Shown in pieces: positions 21,654 through 31,899 of a stretch of 64,000 nt of DNA. Location of the stretch: NCBI GenBank assembly GCA_905221605.1, contig CAJNDS010001013.1, forward strand, positions 560,001-624,000, read 5' to 3'. Numbering within the stretch: position 1 is the stretch's first letter; each line of letters opens with the position of its first letter. Source of the stretch: Symbiodinium natans. Lineage: Eukaryota; Sar; Dinophyceae; Suessiales; Symbiodiniaceae. A program made the translations under genes and the position numbers. The notes under the pieces were generated by a model. It worked only from the letters and a program-made list of their open reading frames with translations. It was not told where the DNA came from and ran no database searches.

Positions 21654-21744
21654 CATGGCAGCCAAGAACACCGTCACCGCCCTCCGAACTCAGAGCCCAT
21701 TCAGACGAGAAGCTCAAGGTTGCGAGTTGCACAGACCATTCATG
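21654..21744 (-). CDS. Putative internal exon
   Basis: Acceptor AGTGATAG|CAT, frame HEWSVQLATLSFSSEWALSS then EGGDGVLGCH, donor CATG|GTTTGT. 91 bp. Unknown family. Confidence 0.55.
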
Positions 21745-22045
21745 CTATCACTGAACCATAAACTAAACCATCTTCTCAGAGTGCCCCCCTCCCCCCCCCC
21801 AAAAAAAAAAAAAACACATAAATAAAATAAATCAAGAAAAAACCAACACTGCAAGTGGGGCTCCAGGCGAGCTTGGGGTTCGGTGTTGCTTGGGTCTTTT
21901 CGGGGTTTGAGGACCCTGGATACTTGGGCACTACGGAGGCTGAGGGGGGACCTAGTGTGCATTCGATTAAATCGGACATTGGTCGTTTACATTTATGTTT
22001 ATATAGGGGTATCTTGTTTAGGCCCTAAACCCTAAACCCTAACCC

Positions 22046-22139
22046 TATATAGGCTTGAATTCCGCACACTGCGCGGCGGGCCTCGTTTCAGATGTCGCAA
22101 TGTCGCGCTGATTTCTTTGTCTTCCTTGAAGAAGAGTAC
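22046..22139 (-). CDS. Putative exon
   Basis: Acceptor CTTGTTCAG|GTA, frame VLFFKEDKEISATLRHLKRG then PPRSVRNS. Donor is either GC in AATTCAA|GC or GTTAGGG further on. Confidence 0.55.
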
Positions 22140-22245
22140 CTGAACAAGGGTTTAGGGGTTTAGGGTTTAGGGGTTTAGGGGTTTAGGGGTTTAGGGCTTT
22201 AGGGGTTTAGGGGTTTAGGGGTTTGGGGTTTGGGGTTTAAGTCTT

Positions 22246-22477
22246 GGTAGCCCAGTAACCATCTTCTAATAAGGGCACCCTCTTTTTTGGCTGGTTCCTT
22301 TGAAAGAGAAAGCCAGAACCAAAAAAGGGCAAAATAAGGGCACCCTTTTTTGGCTGGTTCCTTTATAAGAGAAACCCAGAACCAAAGAAGGGCAAAATAA
22401 GGGCACCCTTTTTGGTTGGTTCCTTTATAAGAGAAACCCAGAACCAAAAAAGGGCAAAGGGTACCATTGGGCTACCA
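22246..22477. mobile_element. Family G MITE with triplicated core
   Basis: Left end TTGGTAGCCCAGTAACC, right end TACCATTGGGCTACCAAG. The core AATAAGGGCACCCxxTTTTTGG ... CCAGAACCAAAxAAGGGCAA is repeated three times in tandem (about 70 bp each). Single-core copies: 24865-24981, 49441-49555. Confidence 0.9.
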
Positions 22478-22530
22478 AGAAGTTGCTTGTGAACGAAGAA
22501 GCACTGGAATGGCATTGGAGAATACAGCGG

Positions 22531-22622
22531 TACTTGGAGGTTCATGGGACTTAATAGCCACTTATAACTGGGCTTATAACCCTAGTTATAATTGGTTAGT
22601 AAGTACCATGAACCTCCAAGTA
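22531..22622. mobile_element. Family B MITE
   Basis: TACTTGGAGGTTCATGGGAC ... TTAGTAAGTACCATGAACCT CCAAGTA with TA borders and TTATAAC/GTTATAA motifs. Confidence 0.9.
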
Positions 22623-22623
22623 T

Positions 22624-22712
22624 GGCTCTGACTTGGTTGCCGAATCCTTGAGATGGCTGGCCACTTCGCGCAAGAGGTGTTCGACCCGCCCGCGTTGAGA
22701 CACCCAAGCCTC
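22624..22712 (-). CDS. Putative exon
   Basis: Acceptor CCTTTTCAG|AG, frame RGRVEHLLREVASHLKDSAT then KSEP, ending at the family B element. The open frame extends further upstream (to 22892), but the acceptor favours this start. Likely helical. Confidence 0.5.
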
Positions 22713-22897
22713 TGAAAAGGAGCCTGAGGTAAGTTGCCAATAACTTGGAATTAAAACGGCGCGCTTTCTTCCGAAGATGGTTTCCAACGAACTCCCTAAC
22801 GAAGGGAACAAGGCACTACTGAGCATCCTAGACGTAAACCTACATCCGGCAACCCAAACCCCAACCCCAACCCTACACCCTAAACATTGCAAACCAC

Positions 22898-22994
22898 CCC
22901 ACGATGCATCCCCGTGTACATCGCGCGCACCAGATCCGAGGCGTCCCTCTTGCGGGAAAATTGCGCAGGATCCATGTCGACCTCGACGTGCCGA
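22898..22994 (-). CDS. Putative internal exon
   Basis: Acceptor AACCAG|T, frame VEVDMDPAQFSRKRDASDLV then RAMYTGMHRG, donor GGG|GTGGTTTG. 97 bp, clearly protein-like. Confidence 0.6.
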
Positions 22995-23084
22995 CTGGTT
23001 CAGGGGGTCAGGCGTTTAAGGTTGTAGGGGTTCCGGGGGGAATTTAGGATTCTGGATGGTTTTGGGATGTATTTTGCTTTCTGT

Positions 23085-23115
23085 TTTTTTGTTGGGGGGG
23101 GGGGGGGGGGGGTTA
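23085..23115. repeat. Poly-G run
   Basis: About 20 G after GTTTTTTTGTTG. Confidence 0.9.
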
Positions 23116-23389
23116 GATTTGAATGGCTTTAGGGGTTTGGGGGGGATAGGATCCCTAAGCCAAAAACCCGCAAACCCCATACCCACGAGGATTCAGGATC
23201 ATTTTTGTTTTCGAGGAGGTTGCGGACTCTCGGGGGTGGGTTGGCGGTGCCTAGGGTCTACTTAGGAAGAGCCAGGGAACAGCCCCAGCAACCTCGGCCC
23301 CGACAAATCTACATTTTTCACAGTCCTGAACAAGCTGCATTCATCATTGGTAACAATAACTTCTTTAACTTCAAGTCGTGCAAACAATG

Positions 23390-24430
23390 GTAATAGACTA
23401 AGACTTATTTAATAATAGAAATGAGCAACAAATAAGTAATGATAAATTCATCATGTTGTGAACTGCCCACAAGGGCCCCAAGGCTCGCAGGCCCCAAAAC
23501 CCTCAGCCTGAAATTCTGAGTTCAGGGTTCAGAACCCTAGAATCCTGCTTCCTGAATACTAAACCACGAGCACCCCCAGCCCCCAAGCCCCCGATCTTAA
23601 GCAACAAGACCCTAAACCCTAAACCCTAAACCCAGAATCCTCAACCACATACCTTAGGGTTTAAGGCTTAGAGTCCCAATCATTAACGCCAAAACCCTAA
23701 TAAGACCCTAAACCCTAAACCCTAAACCCTACACCCTAACCCTAAACCCTAATCCCTAAACCCTAAACCCTAAACCCTAAACTCTAAACCCTAAACCCTA
23801 AACCCCAAGGCCCAGGATGCCGGACAAAGACCGCGCTGGGCTGGGCGTAGCCCAGTAGGCTAAACCCTTCCTCCCAACAAAGTAGACGGTTTAGGGGTAG
23901 TGTTTAGGGTTTAGGGTTTAGGGGTTTAGGGCTTTTGGTTCAGGGGCGTAAGGGTTTTTAGGATTAAGTCAGGGTTTGGAATTTGGCTTTAGGGTTTTCT
24001 TGTAGAGTTCAGGGTTTAGGGTTTCAGTGGCTTCAGGGTTAAGTGCAAGGTTTTAGATGTAGTGTTGGGCTGACCGCTTCCCCGCAACAGCTCTGAAGGT
24101 TTTCGGATTTATGCTTAGGATTTCCAGATTAGGCTTGAAGGGTTTAAGGTTGAGGGTTTAAGGGTTCAAGGTTTGAGGATGTTGCTCTGTTTTTGTGTTT
24201 TGTCGTCTTCACGAGATTCTTGAAATGCTGTAGGGGCGTTCTTCAAGAGATGCTTGAAATTTCTGTAGGTAGGGGTCAAAGTGAGGCCTTTTGTTGTTGT
24301 GTGGTGGTTGCTTGTGCCTGTGCGGGACAGCTTGTGAAGGGGCTACGGCTGATGGGGTTTAGGGTTTAGGGTTTAGGGTTTAGGATTTAGGGTTTAGGGT
24401 TTAGGGTTTAGAGTTTTTGGTGAGGGTTTC
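23390..24430. other. Decayed telomere-like region, no gene supported
   Basis: CCCTAAA units to 23815, a short GC-rich island at 23816-23870 (no clear frame), then TTTAGGG units and a T/G-rich stretch with a duplicated motif (GAGATxCTTGAAATxxTGTAGG at 24210 and 24250). Confidence 0.6.
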
Positions 24431-24440
24431 GCAGTAAATC

Positions 24441-24552
24441 CACTTGGAGGTTCATGGGTAGTTATAAGTAGGGTTAGAAGTATGGTACCTACACTTAGAA
24501 CCCTACCTCTTGGCACTTATAAACCAGCTTCTAACTACCCATGAACCTATAA
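24441..24552. mobile_element. Family A MITE
   Basis: CACTTGGAGGTTCATGGGTA ... TAACTACCCATGAACCT, right terminus altered to ATAAG. Confidence 0.75.
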
Positions 24553-24680
24553 GCCGTAAACGCCTTGACCCTACTGTAAATCGCCAACAACAAGCCGCTT
24601 CAACATTTAGCACACCCCTAGACCCTAAACCCTAAACCCAAACCCTAAACCCTAAACCCTAAACCCTAAACAACACTCAC

Positions 24681-24776
24681 CACCATGGCCATGCGGCCAT
24701 TAAGCTTCAGGTGGTTGGAGCTTTGGGCGTTAGCGTTCGCGGCTACGGGGACCTTTGGATCGAAAGCATAAAGGCC
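24681..24776 (-). CDS. Putative internal exon with canonical splice sites
   Basis: Acceptor GGGATTCAG|GGC, exactly 32 codons including YAFDPKVPVAANANAQSSNH and LKLNGRMAMV, donor GTG|GTGAGTG. Phase 0 at both ends. One of the clearest islands. A plus frame is open too but lacks such sites. Family unknown. Confidence 0.65.
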
Positions 24777-24864
24777 CTGAATCCCAGGGTTTAGGGTTTA
24801 GGGTTTAGGGTTTAGGGCTTAGGGTTTAGGGTTTAGGGCTTAGGGTTTAGGGTTTGAGTCTTGG

Positions 24865-24981
24865 TAGCCCAGGAACCATTTCATAATAAGGGCACCCTTT
24901 TTTGGGTTGGTTACTTTATAAGGGAACCCAAAACCGAAAAACAAAAGAAAGGGGAAAAGGGTACCACTGGGCTACCAAGCA
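24865..24981. mobile_element. Family G MITE, single core
   Basis: GTAGCCCAGGAACCATTTCA ... AAAGGGTACCACTGGGCTAC CAAG, hairpin with ATAAGGGCACCCTTTTTTGG. Confidence 0.9.
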
Positions 24982-25652
24982 GAAGCCGCAGTCATGACCC
25001 CAAACCACTACACCCCGCCCCTAAAACCCTAAACCGACATCCATCCCCGAAAACCGTAAACCCCAATCCCTAAAATCCTAAACCCTAAACCCTAAACCCT
25101 AAATCCCTAAATCCCCTCCCCTGAACCCGAAGCCCGACATCCAAAACCCCTGAGTGGCAGTCCCAAACCTTGTACCCCAAACCGAAGTCTTAAACCCAAA
25201 AAGCCCGAAACCCTAAACCCGAAACCCTAGACCTGAAACCTCCCTCTGGGCCCAGAAACCTAGGGAAAATCTCAAGCCCCCCGTGGTTGTCCTCCATGTG
25301 GCGCACGGCTCCTGCTTTCTAGGTGGATTCAAGAGGGGTATGTAACCCAAGGTTCCCTAATATTCCGCACTAGGCTTCCAGGTTCCCTCGGTACCTACCC
25401 CCCCCCCCCATCCCTTAAGAACCCTATAACTGCTGAGCAGGGGCCGGAGACAAGGAAGGTGGCGTTCAAGGGTGTTTAGGGTTCTGGGATTTATGCTTTA
25501 GGGTTCTGACATGTCTGGGATTCGGGTTTAGGTTTCTGAGATTTAGGGCTTTTAGGGTTCTGGGATCTTGCCTTAGGGCTCTGCAATTAGGGCTTGGGGT
25601 TTAGGGCTTCTGCTAGACCCCAAACCGGAAAACCTCGACCGGGCGCGCGGAC

Positions 25653-25704
25653 CTTGCCAATGCACAGTCTTGTTCTTGAACTTCTCGTTGAAGGCTACGG
25701 AGAC
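25653..25704 (-). CDS. Putative internal exon
   Basis: Acceptor CTCTCCAG|GTC, frame VSVAFNEKFKNKTVHWQ, donor CAAG|GTCCGCG. 52 bp. Both sites are good. The sequence is hydrophilic with an N-glycosylation-like NKT. Confidence 0.6.
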
Positions 25705-25727
25705 CTGGAGAGTGTTGGGTTTAGGTG

Positions 25728-25830
25728 TACTTGGAGGTTCATGGTACTTACTAATAGGGGTTATCCCAATTATAAGTAGGGTTATAAGTACAGTTATAAG
25801 TGGTTAGTAAGTACCATGAACCTTCAAGTA
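25728..25830. mobile_element. Family B MITE
   Basis: TACTTGGAGGTTCATGGTAC ... GTACCATGAACCTTCAAGTA, about 103 bp with TA borders. It sits in the intron upstream of the 25653-25704 exon. Confidence 0.9.
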
Positions 25831-26188
25831 GGGTCGTGGGTTTTAGGGTTGCTTGGGTTTAGGGTCTAGGGTTCACAAGGGGCTATAGGGTGTAGGGTTT
25901 TGGGTTTTAGGGTTGATTGGGTTCAGGGTTTAAGGGTTCATAGGGGTTATAGGGTGTGGAGTTTTGGGTTGCTTGGGTTTAGGGTTCCCAGGGTTCCGAG
26001 GGTGTAGGAACTGCACATGGAGCATTGGCGAGTCGAATGTCTAGGGCTTAAGGTTTGGTGCGCGGGGTGGAGGCTTCCGTGCGGTTTAGGGTTTAGGGCT
26101 TCGAGCGCGGGGTAGTTTTTTTCGCCCTAAGCCCTAAGCCCTAAGCCCCAAGCCCTAAACCCTAAACCCCAAACCCTAAACCCTAAAC

Positions 26189-26236
26189 CCTCTCGAAGGC
26201 TCGGGAGCTCATCAGCATCGGGGAGCATGCGCTGGG
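26189..26236 (-). CDS. Putative short internal exon
   Basis: Acceptor TCGCTAG|CC, frame QRMLPDADELPSLRE, donor GAGG|GTTTAGGG at the telomere-like tract. 48 bp. Confidence 0.5.
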
Positions 26237-26368
26237 CTAGCGAGAAGTTTTTTGAGGGATGTGGAGTGGGGTTTACGGTTCAACATGTCAGGGTGATCCC
26301 ACATCCTGACAAAGAGAGCATTTAGGGTTTAGGGTTTAGGGTTTAAGGTTTAGGGTTTAGGGCATTGA

Positions 26369-26500
26369 TCAGCCGTTGAAGTTTGTGATGGGGTCCATGA
26401 TCCTCATGCGTTCACCATGTCCCAGTTGAAGGCTGATGACGTTGTGGATGGAAACAATTCTGGCCGACATGGCAAAGGCCCAGCCGAAGCCGTCCTTAAC
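26369..26500 (-). CDS. Putative exon, possibly terminal
   Basis: Acceptor CCCACCAG|GTT, frame VKDGFGWAFAMSARIVSIHN then VISLQLGHGERMRIMDPITN, reaching TGA at 26371-26369. It may be a gene end, or splice at a GC just before. Third positions are mostly C/G. The antisense frame is also open but with poorer codon ends. Confidence 0.55.
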   Translation of the reverse strand, partial: VKDGFGWAFAMSARIVSIHNVISLQLGHGERMRIMDPITNFNG

Positions 26501-26555
26501 CTGGTGGGTTTTAGGGTTTAGGGTTTAGGGTTTAGGGTTTGGGGTTTAGGGTTGC

Positions 26556-26612
26556 CTCAAAAACAGCAGGCACCACTGTCAGCTGTTGAAGCCGAGTCCT
26601 CCAAACTGCGAC
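26556..26612 (-). CDS. Possible exon
   Basis: Acceptor TTTAGCAG|GTC, frame QVAVWRTRLQQLTVVPAVFE (first Q from the acceptor codon). The telomere-like flanks here are in the opposite arrangement to most islands. The plus frame is also open. Confidence 0.35.
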
Positions 26613-27107
26613 CTGCTAAACCCTAAACCCTAAACCCTAAACTAAACCCTAAACCCTAAACCCTAGACCCCCAAACCCTAAACCCTAAACCCCTAAGCCG
26701 CCGGAAGCAGGTGAGTGTTAGAAGCCTTAGCTCATAAAGCTCGGATGAGGCCATCACTAGACCCAGAATACAGTCCTACACCCTAAAAACAGGGAATAAG
26801 ACAGGGGTCGGAAAGAAACAGCAACAGTACTCCCTTGTGGTCCTTATATGAGTATACTACAAGAACCCCACCCTCCCCCCAAAAAAACAAAAAACAAACT
26901 AAACCCTAAACCCTGAAACAGAGCAGCCCTGACCTAATTCTTAAGCCGCCTACATTAAGGGCCCACTCTCTGGGCTCGAGAGCACATGTCAGCCTGCGGA
27001 GGCCCCTTATCTAAGGCTTGGGCCACGGGCCCTTAGTATCCCTGAACCCTAAACCCAAAACCCTAAACCCCAAATACTACCTTCAAAGCGGTTTAAGGGG
27101 GATCCGA

Positions 27108-27108
27108 A

Positions 27109-27155
<47 letters not shown>

Positions 27156-27250
27156 GGGGGAGGGGGGGGGGGGGGAGGGGGGGAGGGGGGGGGGGGGAGG
27201 GGGGGGGGGGAGGTGGGGGGGGGGGGGGGAGGGGGGGGGGGTGAGGGGGT
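27108..27250. repeat. 143-bp G-rich block, almost pure G
   Basis: One uninterrupted run of more than 40 G followed by G runs broken by single A or T. Plus reading would be poly-Gly, not a gene. Strong quadruplex potential. Confidence 0.95.
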
Positions 27251-27597
27251 GGTGTCAGGGACCCAGGATACCCCCTGCCGTAGTTCAGGTTTGGGGTTTA
27301 GGCTGTAAGGGTTGCGGGGGTTTAGGGTTTAGGGTTTAGGGTTTAGGGCTTCTGTAGTTGGGGTTTAGGGTTTAAGGGTTTAAGGGTTTAGGCTTTGGGG
27401 TGTGGATTTTTTTAGGGGTGTAGGGACCGACATCCTTTTTCAGTCTCAACTCTCAACTCACAGGCGCCCCCATTGCAGTTTACATGGCATATTCTTACAT
27501 ATTGTGGCTATTGGAAGTAGCCGAATCCTACACCCCAAGCCCTACACCAAAACCCGGGTGTCGCAAACCCTCAACAACCCTAAGCCCTAAACCCTAC

Positions 27598-27682
27598 GCC
27601 CCTCGGTGCAGGACATGAATTGGGTTGCCCAGGTAGGTCTTGAAGCCGCAGTCTTTGATGAAGTCCTGCGCAGTGGCTCTGG
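27598..27682 (-). CDS. Putative internal exon
   Basis: Acceptor CCCCAG|A or internal GCGCAG|GAC, frame QDFIKDCGFKTYLGNPIHVL then HRG, donor GGC|GTAGGG next to telomere-like units. Very protein-like. Family not recognised. Confidence 0.6.
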
Positions 27683-27723
27683 GGATGTAGGGTTTAGGGT
27701 TTAGGGATATTACGACTTACAAC

Positions 27724-27872
27724 TACTTGGAGGTTCATGGTACTTGGTAGGCCAGCTATAGCTGTGCTGAAAAGCCCAAGTATGACCCTATTAGGGTACG
27801 TACTTAAGGGGCTTATATGTGGGTTATAACTACACTTATCATGGGCTACTAAGTACCCTGAACCTCCAAGTA
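27724..27872. mobile_element. Family B MITE, long form
   Basis: TACTTGGAGGTTCATGGTAC ... AAGTACCCTGAACCTCCAAG TA, 149 bp, with TTATAACTACACTTAT core. Confidence 0.85.
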
Positions 27873-27906
27873 GGGTTGAGGGTTGCGGGTTTAGGATTGA
27901 GGGACT

Positions 27907-28082
27907 AAGAGACTCCAATACTCCTTAACAAAGGAGGTTTAGGGTTTAGGGCTTAGGGTTTAAGGTTTAGGGTTTATATAGGGTTTAGGGTTTAGGGGAA
28001 TCGGAACCTTCCTCATACCATACCAGGAACCCTGTTGTGATTTAAGGAGTATGCCGTAATAAGGGGGTTATTGGAGTTTGTG
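27907..28082. mobile_element. Family D MITE with telomere-like insertion
   Basis: AGAGACTCCAATACTCCTTA ... TTGGAGTTTGTGGG, interrupted at 27938-27997 by TTTAGGG units including a TTTATATAGGG slip. Confidence 0.7.
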
Positions 28083-28228
28083 GGGAATTGGGGTCTAGAC
28101 AGTAGGGTGGCTAATTGAGGGTTTTGGGTCTGGATCCATACCCCCCTTGAACCCCCCCCCCCCCCCCCCTCAAGAACCTTACAAACGAAACCCTGATCCT
28201 CAGACCCGAAACCCTAAACCCTCAACCC

Positions 28229-28287
28229 TGAGAATCTGAACTTAAGCTTCTGCGAGCTGGCACATACAGGGACTTCACAGCCCAGTT
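28229..28287 (-). CDS. Putative internal exon
   Basis: Acceptor GCTCCAG|AAC, frame NWAVKSLYVPARRSLSSDSQ, donor CAGG|GTTGAGGG. Antisense frame also open with donor GTTTAGGG, so the strand rests on the acceptor. Confidence 0.45.
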
Positions 28288-29006
28288 CTGGAGCCTTCGG
28301 GTTTAGGGTTTAGCGGGTTCGCCATATAACCCTAACCCCAATTGACGGGATTAGGGTCTTAGAAAACCCCTGGACCTCCATCCCCCCCCAGAGACGGTCC
28401 TCCCATCCTGGCTGGATGCTATGTGATTTGTCGGCTCATCCCTAAACCTCCCAAACCTGAGAACCCTAAACACTTAAACCCTTTGAATTTGGGCTTTCGG
28501 AGTCTGGCAAATAACTATACTTTGTACCTACTCACAAAGTCCCCAAACCTCCGAGTAGCCGGAATACAGCTATAAGGGTCCTTGTTTTCCTACTATGTCC
28601 TTACTGTAGGGGTTCAACTTTCGGGGGTTCCTTCCTGAAACGAATCAGGGATTTTGGGGAAACATGTAAGTTCCCGTAGAAGTAGAGGCCTTACAGTTTC
28701 GACTTTCTGAGACGACGAGGTGTGCTGTAGCGTTTAGGGTTTCGGGGTTTAAGGTTCGAGGGCTAAGAGGTTGAAGGGTTTACGGGCTTCGAGGTTTGGG
28801 GGTTGGGGTCCATATCATGCGAGGTCTGTGAATCATCATTTCGGGGCTAGGCTCATGCCTGTGGCGTAAGAATTCATGGGAAAGCTTTAGTTCAAACTCT
28901 AAACCCCAACCTCCGAACCCTAAAACTCAACCCTGAACCCGAACTCCAGACTAGATTTTTGACATACTTGAGCGCATAGGAGGGCTTCTCTAAGTGCATA
29001 CCGAAC

Positions 29007-29073
29007 CCAACGCCGTGGCAGGCTGGCTGAGATCGGTCATCTCCGTACGCACAGCGGCATCTATGCCCGTGGC
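29007..29073 (-). CDS. Putative internal exon
   Basis: Acceptor CCCGAAG|GCC, frame ATGIDAAVRTEMTDLSQPAT, donor TTGG|GTTCGG. 67 bp. Confidence 0.5.
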
Positions 29074-29247
29074 CTTCGGGTTTAGGGTTTAGGGTTTAGG
29101 GTTTAGGGTTTAGGGTTTAGGGTTTCGGGTTTAGGGTTTAGGGTGAAGTTAGGGGATCCGATTTATGGGTAATTCATGTGGGTCCCTTGTCATATAACCC
29201 TTCCATACACTACACATTATAAGGGCCCATACTTCGGATCAGGTTAC

Positions 29248-29352
29248 CTCGCGCTAAGGGCCCATGGGCTCCGAGCTTCGAGACATGTGGGCTGCAATTT
29301 GTGGAGCCGCATCCGGGCACGGAAGTGATGTTGAAACTTCTGCTTCTCTCTG
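29248..29352 (-). CDS. Putative internal exon, His/Arg-rich
   Basis: Frame KQKFQHHFRARMRLHKLQPT then CLEARSPWALSA, donor GCGAG|GTAACC. Right flank TTTAGGG. Unknown. Confidence 0.55.
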
Positions 29353-29653
29353 ACTCTCGATTTTAGGGTTTAGGTGTTTAGGATTTTAGGGTTTAGGGTT
29401 TTAGGGTTTTAGGGTTTAGGGTTTTTGGGTTTAGGGTTTAGGGATTAGGGACGTAAGTTTTAAGACCTATCGCGCAGTGCGCAGGTTTGTCGTGTGCGGC
29501 GTAGCATTTTTGTTGGGGAGGAGGGGGTGAGGCAAAGGAGCCCCAGACCAAGGCCTACCAAAAACCCCTAGAACCCCTAGACAACCAGGCTCCAAGACCC
29601 TAAACCCTAAGCCCTAAACCCTAAACCCTCAGCGCTAACCCTAAACCCTAAAC

Positions 29654-29705
29654 CATGCTCCAAGAGCCTGCCACCTCTAGCCGGAAGTGCCCACATCTGC
29701 TGGGC
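29654..29705 (-). CDS. Possible short exon
   Basis: Frame QQMWALPARGGRLLEH with donor CATG|GTTTAGGG. Both strands open; donor decides. Confidence 0.4.
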
Positions 29706-30211
29706 CGATGCTCCAAACTTAAACCCTTTGTGATAGGGGGCACAATACTCCCTACTAAGGACTGGTTTAGGGTTTAGGGTTTAGGGTTTGGGGTTTAGGG
29801 TTTAGGGCTAGCAGCCCTGAGATTGGGGGCTTCGTGGGGGTTTGCAGTCGCAGATTTGCCCGTAAGACCAGTTCAGGGAACTGAGGGAATTTAGGGTTTA
29901 GGGTTTAGGGTTTAGGGTTTAGGGTTTAGGGTGGCTCATGAATCCGAAAAGGGAACCGGAGCCCTTCAAAGAAGCAAAGGGAAACCGGGGTACGACTTGG
30001 CATACTAGACTTGGTAGCCCAGTAACATAATTAATGATGGTGCCTTTTCGGGGTCAGTTGGGGTTTAGGGTTTAGGGTTTAGGGTTTAGGGTTTTAGGGT
30101 GGACTACTAATTAGGCGGAAGCGGGGCAGGTCCGAGGCTCAGGCTGGGGAAGCGGATCTCCTGTGGGTCGAGTCGGGTGTTTTTAGAGGTGTCCGGAATC
30201 GCGGGTTTAAA

Positions 30212-30392
30212 AGGGTAGGGTTTGGGGTTTGGGGTTTGGGGTTTGGGGTTTGGGGTTTGGGGTTTGGGGTTTGGGGTTTGGGGTTTGGGGCTTGGGGCTT
30301 GGGGTTTGGGGTTTGGGGTTTGGGGTTTGGGGTTTGGGGTTTGGGGTTTGGGGTTTGGGGCTTGGGGCTTGGGGTTTGGGGTTTAGGGTTTA
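30212..30392. repeat. (TTTGGGG)n array with higher-order units
   Basis: About 25 units of TTTGGGG. Two identical GGGGCTTGGGGCTTGGGG doublets lie about 70 bp apart, so a larger block was duplicated. TTTGGGG is the Oxytricha-type heptamer-like variant but here sits among TTTAGGG tracts. Confidence 0.95.
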
Positions 30393-30676
30393 GGGCATAG
30401 GGTTAAGCGATGTTTTAACTGGGTTTCGGCTGGCATTCAAGAACGCTTTAGGAACCCCACACAACATGATTACATGATCCCTAGAAAGTAGATACTACGA
30501 TTGTCAGATTCTAAACCCAAGAGTAGCACAGGAAAAAAACACGTGCCCATGTTGCTTTAAAGTGGCTTCTTAGGGTGCCTTAACCCTAAAAAGGGAATCG
30601 GGGCCTATGCTGGGTCCTGGAATTTATGCCTAAACCCTAAACCCTAAACCCTAAACCCTAAGTTTAGGGTTCGCTG

Positions 30677-31139
30677 TTACTTCACGGCGGCTTTTCGAGC
30701 TCCTGTGCCAGAAGCCCTACACCGCAAAAACCGGTAACACACTGACGAAGCAAATACGTCACTCGCTGACTTCGGTTCTTCTTCCACGTCCGCGAGCGCC
30801 CTCTTCAAGGCCTCTCGACCCGGCATACCATCCATCCATGATGCTTCGCCGACGTCGGCGGCCTTTGCCACGTCAAGCGGCCGTCCTCCTGCTGCCCGAC
30901 CGCAATCCCTAAGGGTCCATGTACCTACATAGTACATACTTGGGCCCTAAAGCTACTATATGGAAATTCCTTTAAGGCTCAAGTATATACAATATCGGTA
31001 CATGGACCCTTAGGGAACGGGCATTCTGACGATACCCTCCTCGTTGGTCTCGCAGCGGCCTACCTGGCGAAGGACGGTGCCGATTTGACATTGGAACAGG
31101 AATGCAGACAGTCTGGCCGTTCCATGTTGCGAGCCCCGG
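30677..31139 (-). CDS. 3' end of a gene, two exons split by a MITE
   Basis: Exon 1 (31139 or so to 31025) reads LSAFLFQCQIGTVLRQVGRC then ETNEEGIVR. Exon 2 (30908-30677) reads CGRAAGGRPLDVAKAADVGE, ASWMDGMPGREALKRALADV, EEEPKSASDVF and ends at a TAA (30679-30677). Removing 30909-31024 (GC...AG) restores the frame through an ATG codon split AT|G. The start and upstream exons are not identified. Acidic, helical C-terminus. No family recognised. The exon 1 start is approximate. Confidence 0.6.
30909..31024. mobile_element. Family C MITE forming an intron
   Basis: Hairpin CTAAGGGTCCATGTACCTAC ... CGGTACATGGACCCTTAG (30910-31015) plus 9 flanking bases. On the minus strand the interval begins GCCCG and ends CCCTTAG, so the element's end supplies the acceptor. 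A partial relative lies at 37757-37834 and a half copy near 9040. Confidence 0.65.
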
Positions 31140-31676
31140 GTGGGAACTTTGGGTTCAGGGTTTCGGGTTTCTAGTTCATGGCTGGGATAGTATTGAAAAT
31201 GTAAATTTCTACTCCTTGTTGAGTTTATCGTACCCTTGAAAATCTAACATGTTACGCCACCATGACGAAGGTTCAGGGTTTAGGGTTTAGGGTAAGCACA
31301 CGGCAGCTGACGTCTCCCGCCACACAGGCGAGATGAGCAGATGCAAGATGGCCAGGTTTCGGGCTTCAACTTTTTGTTACTACTATGATTCTTATTAGTA
31401 TTTTATTATTTAATTAACTAGCTGATTAAAAGTGAATTAATTAATATGCTTTTTGGGGGGCTATCCCCCTTCGCATTCCTACTTAGTTCTTGCATGCGAA
31501 TCCCCCCTGAATCCTTACTCAGTTAAGCCATATGCCTTCAACTATATAGGACACCTTGCTACGATCTAGGCTATATTCCTTGATTCAGGGGCTCTTTGGG
31601 CAATGCCTACATACTAAGTAAGTCACTAACCCTAAACCCTAAACCCTAAACCCTAAACCCTAAACCCTAAAGGCAG

Positions 31677-31742
31677 CCCGGAGCTCCTCATCCAGTGGAT
31701 GCCCCCAATGAGGCACATCATGGCCAGGAGGGCCACCACATA
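31677..31742 (-). CDS. Putative exon with a membrane helix
   Basis: Acceptor GCCTGCAG|TAT, frame YVVALLAMMCLIGGIHWMRS, a hydrophobic stretch of about 17 residues. Possible GC donor in TCCGG|GCTG. (CCCTAAA)n on the left and (TTTAGGG)n on the right. Confidence 0.55.
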
Positions 31743-31899
31743 CTGCAGGCGGTTTAGGGTTTAGGGTTTAGGGTTTAGGGTTTAGGGTTTAGGGTTTAGG
31801 GTTTAGGGTTTAGGGTTTAGGGCTTCCGGTTTAGGGTGCAGGGCTCAGAGTTTGAGGATTGAGGGTTTAGTGTCTAGGGCCCTTTGACCAGGAGGGTTT

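Noticed and set aside
27018-27308. Gly-rich plus frame
   Set aside because: Reads through the poly-G block and telomere-like units.
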